Shown here piece by piece: positions 8,372 to 15,578 of a stretch of DNA of 64,000 nt. Positions within the stretch are counted from its first letter, which is position 1, and each line of letters starts with the position of its first letter. Location of the stretch: NCBI GenBank assembly GCA_029265355.1, contig JAJUJL010000001.1, positions 186,001 to 250,000 of the forward strand, given 5' to 3'. The notes beneath the pieces were generated by a model. It was not told where the DNA came from and ran no database searches. It saw only the letters and a program-made list of their open reading frames with translations. The DNA is from Chloroflexota bacterium (GTDB taxonomy: Bacteria; Chloroflexota; Anaerolineae; Anaerolineales; UBA4823). A program made the translations under genes and the position numbers.

Positions 8372-9265
8372 CTACCGGCTCATTTCGTGCTGCAGGGCCG
8401 CCCGCTCCCAGGCGGCGTTCAGCGTATCTTCCAGCAAGACCCCGCACATGTGGCGGCGATAATCGGCGCTCGAGCGGTGCGGGCTGGTGCGAAAGCGCGC
8501 TTCTCCCAGTATGGCTTCGACAACCCTGGGAAGGAGCGCGGTCTCGTACGGGCGCCCCGCCAGGAGCTGCTCGGCGGCGCGCGCCCGGAAGGGGATAGGC
8601 CCCGCCGGGCCAATGGCAATGCGCGCCGCCTGGATAGTTTCCTGGCGGCGCTGCACCCACACGCCCATGTTTAAGATGGCAATGGCCACGCCCTGGGGGC
8701 GCATCACGCGGCGAAAGGCTGAACCCTCGCCCTCGGCGCGCAGCGGCAGGTAAAATCCGACCAGGATTTCTTCCTTGTGCGATAACGCAGAGCGCCCCGG
8801 GCCGCTGTACAGGGCCTGCATCGGCGCCCGGCGGCGCCCTGAAAGCGAAGCGATTTCCGCCTCGGCGCCCAGCGCCAGCAAGGCGATGGCGCCGTCTGCA
8901 GCGGGCAAGGCATGCCCCACGTTGCCGCCCAGCGTGGCCGTGTTGCGCACCTGCGGGCCGCCGATCAACCCGGCTGCCTCCTGCAGCGCTGCGGCGTGCC
9001 GCCCCACCAGCTCGGATTGCACCACGCGGCGCAGCGGAACCGCTGCGCCGATAAACAATTCGTCGGCGCGCTGCTCCAACTCCGCCATCTCGGGGATGGC
9101 GCTGACATCAACCAGCGTATCAACGGGGGAATGACGGCCTTGCTCGAGGTCCAAGAGGAGGTCTGTCCCGCCGGCGATCACCCGGGCAGGGCCTTGCGCC
9201 GCAGCCAGGGCTTGCAGCGCGTCTTCGATACTTTTCGCGAGGTGGTAATGTTGCCAGATGGTCAT
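8372..9265 (-). CDS. ygfM: YgfM-like FAD-binding subunit of molybdenum hydroxylase
   Basis: The product is 297 residues from the ATG at 9265, with AGGAAG nine bases upstream; a longer frame from 9349 reads as low-complexity leader. It belongs to the CoxM/YgfM FAD-binding family: RVIAGGTDLLLDLEQGR binds FAD, and GGPQVRNTATLGGNVGHALP plus the following PAADGAIALLAL are the second flavin-binding region. The C-terminal CO-dehydrogenase flavoprotein domain is complete and ends in a Tyr/Arg-rich stretch (SSADYRRHMCGVLL). It would pass electrons from the Fe-S clusters of the downstream hydroxylase to an acceptor. First gene of the minus-strand run toward ssnA. Confidence 0.88.
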   Translation of the reverse strand: MTIWQHYHLAKSIEDALQALAAAQGPARVIAGGTDLLLDLEQGRHSPVDTLVDVSAIPEMAELEQRADELFIGAAVPLRRVVQSELVGRHAAALQEAAGLIGGPQVRNTATLGGNVGHALPAADGAIALLALGAEAEIASLSGRRRAPMQALYSGPGRSALSHKEEILVGFYLPLRAEGEGSAFRRVMRPQGVAIAILNMGVWVQRRQETIQAARIAIGPAGPIPFRARAAEQLLAGRPYETALLPRVVEAILGEARFRTSPHRSSADYRRHMCGVLLEDTLNAAWERAALQHEMSR

Positions 9266-9386
9266 GGATCGGCGCTTCCTTTGCTGTTCGTTTCGAACGG
9301 CGGCGCTTTTCGACGGGCAAACACCGGGCCGGCTGCCCGACGCCGTCACAGCCAGGCTGTGGCGACCGCCGATCCAGGATGCAAAT

Positions 9387-9392
9387 ATTCTA
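9387..9392 (-). promoter_or_regulatory. candidate -10 box for the ygfM-xdhD-nudix-ssnA operon
   Basis: On the minus strand TAGAAT lies about 120 bp before the ygfM-like start, within the 217-bp divergent spacer 9266-9482 shared with the UbiA gene. A weak -35 (TTCGCC) is 16 bp upstream. The rest of this spacer shows no gene. Confidence 0.35.
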
Positions 9393-9470
9393 TCACGGTT
9401 AGCCGCGAGGCGAAAGTTGCTCGCCGCTGGGATAGCCGGGCTTTCCCTTTCACAGAGGCCGGTTTAATGC

Positions 9471-9476
9471 TATCAT
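9471..9476 (+). promoter_or_regulatory. candidate -10 box, probably leaderless start for the UbiA gene
   Basis: TATCAT ends six bases before the ATG at 9483 and no Shine-Dalgarno sequence is present between them. This places the transcription start at or next to the start codon. The -35 region is poor, so this is moderate evidence only. Confidence 0.4.
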
Positions 9477-9482
9477 CGGCGC

Positions 9483-10379
9483 ATGATTTTTGCACTGCTA
9501 GAGGCCATGCGGCCGCGCCAGTGGACCAAGAACGCGGTGCTGTTTGCCGGCCTGGTGTTCGACCGCCAGCTCCACCTGGGGAATCTCAGCGCCATACTGC
9601 GCACCTTCGCTGGTTTTGTCATTTTCTGCTTGCTTTCCGGCGTTGTCTACATCATCAATGACGTCTCAGACGTGGAAGCCGACCGCCGGCACCCAGAGAA
9701 AAAAAGGCGCCCGATTGCCTCCGGACGCCTGCCGGTGAACGTCGGGTTGGCGTTTGCTGGCCTGGTGCTGGCGGCAACTTTGCCAGCCGCCTACCTGCTC
9801 TCGCCGGGCTTCGCCCTGGTAGCGGCAGCCTACCTGCTGCTCAACCTGGCCTACTCCAGGTGGATCAAGCACATCCCGCTCCTGGATGTGCTCTCGATCG
9901 CCATGGGCTTCGTGCTGCGCGTGGCGGGCGGCGTGACGGTGATCCACGTGGCGCGCTTCTCACCCTGGTTGTATGTGGTCATCACCCTGGGCGCGCTGTA
10001 CATCGGCTTCGGCAAGCGGCGCGCCGAGCTGGCGCTGCTGGCGGACGACGCCAACGCCCACCGGCGCGTGCTGGATGGCTACACCTTGCCGCTGCTGGAC
10101 CAGTTCTTGAACATCGTCTCCAGCACCACGATCATCGCCTACAGCCTGTACACCTTCTCAGCGCCCAACCTGCCAGACAACCACACCATGATGCTGACCA
10201 TCCCCTTCGTGTTGTACGGCGTCTTCCGCTACATGTACCTGATCCAGGTCAAGCACCGCGGCGGCGCGCCGGAAGAAGTGCTGCTATCCGATCGCCCGCT
10301 GCAGGCCACCATTTTGCTTTGGGGCTTAGCCGTGCTGATTATTTTGTACACCTTTCCCAAAACGCTCGCTGCCCCATGA
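9483..10379 (+). CDS. UbiA-family transferase, decaprenyl-phosphate phosphoribosyltransferase-like
   Basis: The 298-residue integral membrane protein has about eight or nine hydrophobic segments. It carries the UbiA aspartate motif as NDVSDVEADRRHPEKKRRPI, followed by IASG, closely resembling DPPR synthase, which transfers 5-phosphoribose from PRPP to polyprenyl phosphate. A second loop has FGKRRAEL and the C-terminal DRPLQ is also family-like. It heads a plus-strand run with mevalonate kinase and isopentenyl phosphate kinase, so its prenyl substrate and the downstream kinases fit one isoprenoid theme. Another aromatic or lipid prenyl acceptor cannot be excluded. Confidence 0.8.
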   Translation: MIFALLEAMRPRQWTKNAVLFAGLVFDRQLHLGNLSAILRTFAGFVIFCLLSGVVYIINDVSDVEADRRHPEKKRRPIASGRLPVNVGLAFAGLVLAATLPAAYLLSPGFALVAAAYLLLNLAYSRWIKHIPLLDVLSIAMGFVLRVAGGVTVIHVARFSPWLYVVITLGALYIGFGKRRAELALLADDANAHRRVLDGYTLPLLDQFLNIVSSTTIIAYSLYTFSAPNLPDNHTMMLTIPFVLYGVFRYMYLIQVKHRGGAPEEVLLSDRPLQATILLWGLAVLIILYTFPKTLAAP

Positions 10380-10398
10380 GCGCGAATTGAGGCGCACG

Positions 10399-11343
10399 AT
10401 GCCCGCCTTTACCGCCACTGCCCCTGGAAAGATCATCCTGTTCGGCGAGCATGCCGTGGTGTACGGGCAGCCTGCCATCGCCGTGCCAGTGCGCCAGGTG
10501 CAGGCGCGCGCCGTGGTGCAGGCCTTGCCGGGTGAAAAAGCGGGGCGCGTGCACATCCAGGCGCCAGCGATACAGGTGGATGCGCGCCTGGAAGATCTGC
10601 CGCCCGGGCACCCACTGCCCGCCACGGTGAGCGAAACGCTGAAGGAACTGCAGATCGAACGCCTGCCAGCTTGCTCGATCCGCATCACTTCCACGATTCC
10701 CGTGGCCGCCGGGCTGGGTTCCGGCGCAGCCGTTTCGGTGGCGCTGATCCGCGCCCTGTCTGCTTTCCTGGGATGCCCGCTGCCGGATGAGCGCGTCTCG
10801 GCCGTGGCGTATGAGATCGAAAAGCTGCACCACGGCACGCCCTCCGGCATCGACAACACCGTCATCACCTACGCCCGCCCGGTGTACTTCGTGCGCCAGC
10901 AGACCCTGCAGACGCTGGCGCTGCCGGCGCCGTTCACCCTGGTGATCGCCGATACCGGCGTCCCCAGCCCCACGTCGCTGGCAGTGGGCGACGTGCGCCG
11001 CCTGTGGCAGGCGCAACGCGGTTACTACGACCCGCTCTTCGAGGCTATCGGTGGGCTGGCGCGCGCCGCCCGCCACGCTCTGGAGAGCGGGCAGCCCGAG
11101 CTGCTCGGTCGCCTGATGGACGCCAATCACACCTTGCTGCAGCAGTTGACCGTTTCATCGCCGGAGCTGGATCGCCTGGTTTCGGCGGCCCGCAAAGCTG
11201 GCGCTTCCGGCGCCAAGCTGTCGGGGGGCGGGCGCGGCGGTAACATGATCGCCCTGGTGGGCGCGGACCGCGCCCCGGCGGTCAGCGCCGCGCTGCTCGA
11301 TGCGGGCGCGGTGCGTACCATCATCACCCAGGTGGCGCCATGA
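10399..11343 (+). CDS. mvk: mevalonate kinase (GHMP family)
   Basis: The product is 314 residues from the ATG at 10399; an in-frame upstream start at 10387 is possible. GHMP kinase motifs are clear: TAPGKIILFGEHAVVYGQPA at the N-terminus, IPVAAGLGSGAAVSVAL (ATP loop), HHGTPSGIDNTV, and KLSGGGRGGNMIAL at the C-terminus. These identify mevalonate kinase, which makes mevalonate 5-phosphate. The gene ends in an ATGA overlap with the isopentenyl phosphate kinase gene. In Chloroflexota a mevalonate pathway ending in IPK has been characterised (Roseiflexus), and this pairing agrees with it. The decarboxylase expected between the two steps is not in this window. Confidence 0.92.
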   Translation: MPAFTATAPGKIILFGEHAVVYGQPAIAVPVRQVQARAVVQALPGEKAGRVHIQAPAIQVDARLEDLPPGHPLPATVSETLKELQIERLPACSIRITSTIPVAAGLGSGAAVSVALIRALSAFLGCPLPDERVSAVAYEIEKLHHGTPSGIDNTVITYARPVYFVRQQTLQTLALPAPFTLVIADTGVPSPTSLAVGDVRRLWQAQRGYYDPLFEAIGGLARAARHALESGQPELLGRLMDANHTLLQQLTVSSPELDRLVSAARKAGASGAKLSGGGRGGNMIALVGADRAPAVSAALLDAGAVRTIITQVAP

Positions 11344-12173
11344 GCACGCCCCCTCGCGCTCCGGGCAGTGAGCTGGTCTTCTTGAAACTGGGCGGCTCGC
11401 TGATCACCGACAAAGCCCGCCCGGCGATGGCGCGCCGGGAAGTGATCGAGCGCCTGGCAGGCGAAATCGCTGCAGCGCTGCGCCTGCAGCCCGGGCTGCG
11501 CCTGCTGCTGGGGCACGGCTCGGGCTCTTTCGGTCACGTGCCCGCCAGCCAGTTTGGCACGCGCCAGGGTGTGACCACACCGGCGCAGTGGCAGGGCTTC
11601 ACCGAAGTCTGGCGCCAGGCGGCGGCGCTCAACCGCATCGTGATGGACTCCCTGGCAGCCAGCGGCTTGAACGCCATCGCTTTTCCCCCCTCAGCATCCG
11701 TCACTGCCCGGGATGGCGCGCTGCTCGCCTGGGAGATGCATCCGCTCAGCGCCGCCCTGCAAGCTGGGCTGCTGCCGGTGGTCTTCGGCGACGTGATCTT
11801 CGATACCGTGCGCGGCGGCACCATCTTTTCCACCGAGGACCTGTTCGAGCACCTGGCGCACAGCCTGCGGCCGCGGCGCATCCTTCTGGCGGGCATCGAG
11901 CCCGGCGTTTGGGCCGACTACCCCGCCTGTGCGCGCCTGGCAGAGGAGATCACACCGCGCAGCCTGCCGGCCATCCTGCCCTCCCTATCCGGCTCCCAGG
12001 CGGCGGATGTCACCGGCGGGATGGAGTCTAAGGTGCTACAAAGCATGCGCCTGGTGGAGCAGATTCCGGGGCTGGAGGTTTTGATTTTTTCCGGGGAGCA
12101 AGCCGGCCTGGTGCAGCAGGCGCTGCTGGGCGAGAGCCCGGGCACGCGGCTGCACAACCCCAGCAACCCATGA
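11340..12173 (+). CDS. ipk: isopentenyl phosphate kinase
   Basis: The 277-residue amino-acid-kinase-fold protein has FLKLGGSLITDK near the N-terminus, LLLGHGSGSFGHVPASQFG containing the His used by IPK to bind isopentenyl phosphate, and VVFGDVIFDTVRGG. The C-terminus has DVTGGMESKV, also typical. It phosphorylates isopentenyl phosphate to IPP. The start overlaps the mevalonate kinase stop (ATGA), so the two are translated together. With mevalonate kinase it marks an archaeal-like alternative mevalonate route. Confidence 0.92.
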   Translation: MSTPPRAPGSELVFLKLGGSLITDKARPAMARREVIERLAGEIAAALRLQPGLRLLLGHGSGSFGHVPASQFGTRQGVTTPAQWQGFTEVWRQAAALNRIVMDSLAASGLNAIAFPPSASVTARDGALLAWEMHPLSAALQAGLLPVVFGDVIFDTVRGGTIFSTEDLFEHLAHSLRPRRILLAGIEPGVWADYPACARLAEEITPRSLPAILPSLSGSQAADVTGGMESKVLQSMRLVEQIPGLEVLIFSGEQAGLVQQALLGESPGTRLHNPSNP

Positions 12174-12198
12174 TTTGAATATCCTCCGTTCGCCCGCC

Positions 12199-12242
12199 TG
12201 TCATTGCGAACCCGGCGCTTTCTGCCGGGTGAAGCAATCCCC
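12199..12242. repeat. 44-bp interspersed hairpin repeat, copy 1
   Basis: The element begins TGTCATTGCGA and ends GAAGCAATCCCC, with a perfect 7-bp stem (ACCCGGC/GCCGGGT) and 7-nt loop inside. A second copy in opposite orientation lies at 23097-23140 with the same spacing and conserved ends but a different, compensated stem. No open reading frame is associated. Confidence 0.75.
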
Positions 12243-12547
12243 CACTGGATGGGGGTTGCCACACCGGCCATCCATCGGGCGGGTCTTGGCGCCTCCCCAC
12301 CTGGCGCTCTGGGCCTGCCATAATCCCACCCTCCCTGCCGCCCTCGCCCGCACAGACCCGCCCCTACCCATCCCCCACACACACCCTCCGTAGGGGCGGG
12401 TTTGCGCCAGCCACACCCCGCCGCCGTAACGCGCCCCGCTCAGGGCCTCCATCCCGCTCTATTGCGGCAAAAACCCGCCCCATCCCTCCCGCCGGTCACC
12501 TCGCGGGGCGGGTCTTGGCGCCGCCCCACCCAACCCCCTCCCAGCTT

Positions 12548-12580
12548 CCCCCAAAATGGCGTCTTTCGCCATTTTGGGGG
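12548..12580. repeat. perfect 14-bp hairpin
   Basis: CCCCCAAAATGGCG (12548-12561) and CGCCATTTTGGGGG (12567-12580) flank a TCTTT loop. There is no T-run after it on either strand, so it is not a standard intrinsic terminator; it may be a repeat-type palindrome. Confidence 0.7.
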
Positions 12581-12654
12581 AGGTGGCCGCAGGCCGGAGG
12601 GGGTAAGACTCCTTGTCATCCGTGCCACAATCTGTGCGCGCCTGCAGTTTACGT

Positions 12655-12660
12655 TATAAT
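12655..12660 (+). promoter_or_regulatory. -10 box upstream of the dGTPase-like gene
   Basis: A consensus TATAAT occurs 44 bp before the ATG at 12705, in the context TTACGTTATAAT. The same 12-mer precedes the ParB/SerK-like gene at 24384-24395. The -35 is weak. Confidence 0.5.
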
Positions 12661-12704
12661 ATTTCCCAACGATCTCCCTGCAGACACAGAAAGCGATAAA
12701 CAGC

Positions 12705-13856
12705 ATGTTCTACACCCGCCAGCAGCTCGAAGACCTGGAAAACCGCTCCCTGGCACCCTACGCCTGCCGCAGCCAGCAGTCCAAGGGTCGCGTCTACCCG
12801 GAAGATGAGCCTGAGTACCGCACCGCCTTCCAGCGCGATCGCGACCGCATCCTGCACACCACCGCCTTCCGCCGCCTGGAGTACAAGACACAGGTGTTCA
12901 TCAACTACGAGGGCGACTACTACCGCACCCGGCTGACGCACACCCTGGAGGTGGCGCAGATCGGGCGCACCATCGCCCGCGCCCTGGGCGCCAACGAAGA
13001 CCTGCTGGAAGCCATCTGCCTGGCGCATGACCTGGGTCACCCGCCTTTTGGGCACTCCGGCGAGGTCGCCCTGGCGCGCCTGATGAAAGATCACGGCGGT
13101 TTCGACCACAACAAGCAGTCACTGCGCATCGTCACCAAGCTGGAGCGGCGCTATCCCGACTTCCCCGGTCTGAACCTGACCTGGGAAGTGCGCGAGGGCA
13201 TTGTTAAGCACGAATCGGAGTATGACATCTCCGACGCCAGCGAATACAACCCGGAGCTGCGCGGTCACCTGGAGGCGCAGATCGCCAACGTCGCCGATGA
13301 GCTGGCTTACACCGCCCACGACCTGGACGATGGTCTGCGCTCTGGCATGATCACACCGCTCATGCTGGAAGGCATCACCTTGTGGGAAATCCTGGTCAAG
13401 AGCGTGGATTGGTCCACACCCACGCTGGACGATCTCACCCGCCACCGCCTGATCCGCCGCCTGATCGGCATGGAAGTCACCGACCTAGTGCACACCACCC
13501 ACCGCCGCCTGCAAGATAGCAGCGTGAAATCGGTGGAAGAGCTGCAGCGCCTGCCTTACAACGTGATTGGCTTCAGCGAGGATATGCACCGCCGCAACCG
13601 GCAGCTCAAGGATTTCCTGTACAGCAACCTCTATCGCCACCACCGGGTGGTGCGCATGGCAGTCAAGGCCGAGCGCATCATCAGCGACCTGTTTACGGCC
13701 TACTGCTCGGAACCCGCTATCCTGCCGCGCCACGTGCAAAGCTTGATCGATGATCGTGGGCTGGAGCGCACGGTGTGCGATTACATTGCCGGCATGACCG
13801 ACCGCTACGCGGTGGATGAGCACAACAAGCTGTTCGATCCCACGACCAGACCCTGA
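12705..13856 (+). CDS. dgt: deoxyguanosinetriphosphate triphosphohydrolase-like protein (HD domain)
   Basis: The protein is 383 residues and shows the HD-domain metal site: HTLEVAQIGRTIAR, then CLAHDLGHPPFGHSGE with the HD pair, and the later DELAYTAHDLDDGL. YRTAFQRDRDRILHTTAFRR near the N-terminus is the typical opening of the bacterial dGTPase-like family, which hydrolyses dNTPs to nucleoside and triphosphate. It lies in front of greA, with a hairpin between, and is probably transcribed from the TATAAT at 12655. Substrate preference (dGTP versus other dNTPs) cannot be told from sequence. Confidence 0.92.
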   Translation: MFYTRQQLEDLENRSLAPYACRSQQSKGRVYPEDEPEYRTAFQRDRDRILHTTAFRRLEYKTQVFINYEGDYYRTRLTHTLEVAQIGRTIARALGANEDLLEAICLAHDLGHPPFGHSGEVALARLMKDHGGFDHNKQSLRIVTKLERRYPDFPGLNLTWEVREGIVKHESEYDISDASEYNPELRGHLEAQIANVADELAYTAHDLDDGLRSGMITPLMLEGITLWEILVKSVDWSTPTLDDLTRHRLIRRLIGMEVTDLVHTTHRRLQDSSVKSVEELQRLPYNVIGFSEDMHRRNRQLKDFLYSNLYRHHRVVRMAVKAERIISDLFTAYCSEPAILPRHVQSLIDDRGLERTVCDYIAGMTDRYAVDEHNKLFDPTTRP

Positions 13857-13865
13857 TAAAATATG

Positions 13866-13902
13866 GCCTTGAATGGAGAGGCGCAAGCCGTCTATTCAAG
13901 GC
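13866..13902 (+). promoter_or_regulatory. leader hairpin upstream of greA
   Basis: GCCTTGAAT (13866-13874) pairs perfectly with ATTCAAGGC (13894-13902), with an inner GGC-GCAA-GCC helix. A TAAAAT box just before (13857-13862) would place the greA transcript's 5' end at about this hairpin. It lacks a following T-run. Confidence 0.5.
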
Positions 13903-13924
13903 AGATATTATTTGAGAGGTAGCC

Positions 13925-14392
13925 ATGAACGACCAGGTATATCTTACTGCTGAAGGATTGACCCGCCTGAAGGCCGAGTTGGCTGAGCTGAAAGGCCCGC
14001 GCCGGGAAGAGCTGGCGAAGCGCCTGCGCGCCGCTATACAGGAAGGCGATCTGTCCGAAAACGCCGATTATCACAAAGCAAAGGAAGACCAGGCTTTCCT
14101 GGAAGGGCGCATCCAGGAGCTGGAATACACCATCGCCAATGCTGTGCTGATCGACGAGTCGGATCGCAAGCGCGAGCGGGTGGAGGTGGGGGCGCGTGTC
14201 ACGGTCCAGGAGGAGGACTTCGAACCAGAGACCTACCAGGTGGTGGGCGCCAAGGAAGCCGATCCGCGCAATGGGCGCATCTCGAATGAGTCGCCCATCG
14301 GCAAAGCCCTGCTCAACCACCAGGAAGGCGATACCGTCATCGCCCACACCCCTGGCGGGCAGCTCACCTTGAAAATTTTGCGCATCGAATGA
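13925..14392 (+). CDS. greA: transcription elongation factor GreA
   Basis: The 155-residue protein is full length for GreA. It has the N-terminal coiled coil (YLTAEGLTRLKAELAELK) with the acidic tip GDLSENADYHKAKEDQAF that enters the RNA polymerase secondary channel, and the C-terminal FKBP-like part (ISNESPIGKALLNHQEGD). GreA rescues backtracked RNA polymerase by stimulating transcript cleavage. GAGAGGTAGCC precedes the ATG. An intrinsic terminator follows at 14430. Confidence 0.97.
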   Translation: MNDQVYLTAEGLTRLKAELAELKGPRREELAKRLRAAIQEGDLSENADYHKAKEDQAFLEGRIQELEYTIANAVLIDESDRKRERVEVGARVTVQEEDFEPETYQVVGAKEADPRNGRISNESPIGKALLNHQEGDTVIAHTPGGQLTLKILRIE

Positions 14393-14429
14393 CCTTGGGG
14401 CCGGTCGCTGCCGGATCCCTTAAACAAAA

Positions 14430-14469
14430 CGTGGCGCTGGCGGAGTGTTCGCCCGCGCCACGGCTTTTT
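14430..14469 (+). terminator. intrinsic terminator after greA
   Basis: CGTGGCGC (14430-14437) pairs with GCGCCACG (14455-14462), with an inner GGCG/CGCC helix, followed by GCTTTTTA. It lies between convergent greA and the membrane protein gene. Confidence 0.85.
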
Positions 14470-14481
14470 ATGCCGGCATAG

Positions 14482-15483
14482 CTACTTCTTCGACCAGATC
14501 GCCAGCTCGAGCGTCATGCGCTCGAAATAGCTGGATTCCGGCACGGCGCCGCTGCCGTAAGCCATATCCACGATGCGCGCCACCATGCGCAGGCTTTGTG
14601 TTTCCAGCACCAGCTCGGCGCCCGGTTCGGCCAAAATCGGCTCACCCTTGGCTGTCAGGCGCTGGCGGATACCCTCGTCCAGGAAGGCATGGGCGCTCAT
14701 GGCAACCTTGGTCACCGTCTCGATATCATATTTATCGAACAGCCAGACCTCGAAGGCGGTCACTTTCTTCGGCTCGCCAACCCCGATCGTCTCCGAAACG
14801 CCCACCCCACACTCGCCCAGGAATTCTCCAGATGGGGCGTCAATGCTGAAAGAGTCATCGAACAAATCATCGCCCAGCTTATAGGTCGACATAAATTGCA
14901 CGATGGGGGGCTCTTCCATGGAAGGGTAAACCGCCGTCGGTTTAGCTGCGCGACCGGTTCGGGCAACGCCGCCTATGGCCGGCTGCGTGGGCTTGAGCGA
15001 AGGCAGTTTCAACCCACCGGTGCGAAAACGATACAGCGCCGCCAGCCCAACCAGCAAGAACAGGGTCACCACGCAGGCGATGGGCAGCAGCGTGCCCAGC
15101 AGCCCGCCGCCCGCCGCTTCCTCTTCGACCGGCACCTCCGGCAATCCCACCGGCGCGCCGACCGCATTGCGGAAATCGGCGATGGCTTGTGGATTGAGAT
15201 TGCCCGGGTTAGCCGCCACCACGTTCAACAGTCCCTCTGCCTCCAGGCCCAATTGCGCGAAGCGCTCCAGCGCCTGGTTGGCGTCCCGGTTCAAGGCGTA
15301 CGAATCGATCGCCATGCGCAGGTAATCTTCTTTCAGGTCAGCGCGCAGCAGATTGATCGGGGCATCCACCCAGTCCACCGGGTTCAGCACCCAGGCATAC
15401 AGCAGGCCGAGCAGCAGACCGATGATCAAGCCTGCCGCGCCCACGGCGATTGGATTATTGACCTGTTTGCGGATCAGTTCCAT
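14482..15483 (-). CDS. two-segment membrane protein of unknown function
   Basis: The 333-residue product starts at the ATG at 15483, with GGGAGA six bases upstream. It has one transmembrane segment near residues 10-32 (AVGAAGLIIGLLLGLLYAW), an extracytoplasmic helical region of about 90 residues (DYLRMAIDSYALNRD), a second transmembrane segment (LLPIACVVTLFLLVGLAALY), a basic linker, and a C-terminal domain of about 150 residues rich in beta strands (FSIDAPSGEFLGECGVG, FEVWLFDKYDIETVTKV). The family is not recognised. It has its own strong promoter at 15536-15564 and lies downstream of topA. Function is not assigned. Confidence 0.8.
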   Translation of the reverse strand: MELIRKQVNNPIAVGAAGLIIGLLLGLLYAWVLNPVDWVDAPINLLRADLKEDYLRMAIDSYALNRDANQALERFAQLGLEAEGLLNVVAANPGNLNPQAIADFRNAVGAPVGLPEVPVEEEAAGGGLLGTLLPIACVVTLFLLVGLAALYRFRTGGLKLPSLKPTQPAIGGVARTGRAAKPTAVYPSMEEPPIVQFMSTYKLGDDLFDDSFSIDAPSGEFLGECGVGVSETIGVGEPKKVTAFEVWLFDKYDIETVTKVAMSAHAFLDEGIRQRLTAKGEPILAEPGAELVLETQSLRMVARIVDMAYGSGAVPESSYFERMTLELAIWSKK

Positions 15484-15535
15484 GTGATATCTCCCAACCA
15501 GACGTTGTGTAGATGACTTTCCTGTTAACAATCTT

Positions 15536-15564
15536 ATTGTATAGGAATGTCAAGGTTTTGGCAA
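15536..15564 (-). promoter_or_regulatory. promoter of the membrane protein gene
   Basis: On the minus strand TTGCCA (15559-15564) and TACAAT (15536-15541) are separated by exactly 17 bp. The predicted start is about 45 bp before the ATG at 15483 and lies between topA and the membrane protein gene. Confidence 0.65.
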
Positions 15565-15578
15565 TAAGGGTGCAAGAA

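Larger units (their letters stand above)
12174..12704. other. 531-bp intergenic region with repeats, no gene
   Basis: Besides the hairpin repeat at 12199-12242 this spacer holds two exact copies of the 17-mer GGGCGGGTCTTGGCGCC (12277-12293 and 12506-12522), a variant GGGCGGGTTTGCGCC at 12394-12408, and a perfect 14-bp hairpin at 12548-12580. The frames crossing it are C- or G-run artefacts, not coding. The 3' end has the dGTPase promoter. Confidence 0.7.
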
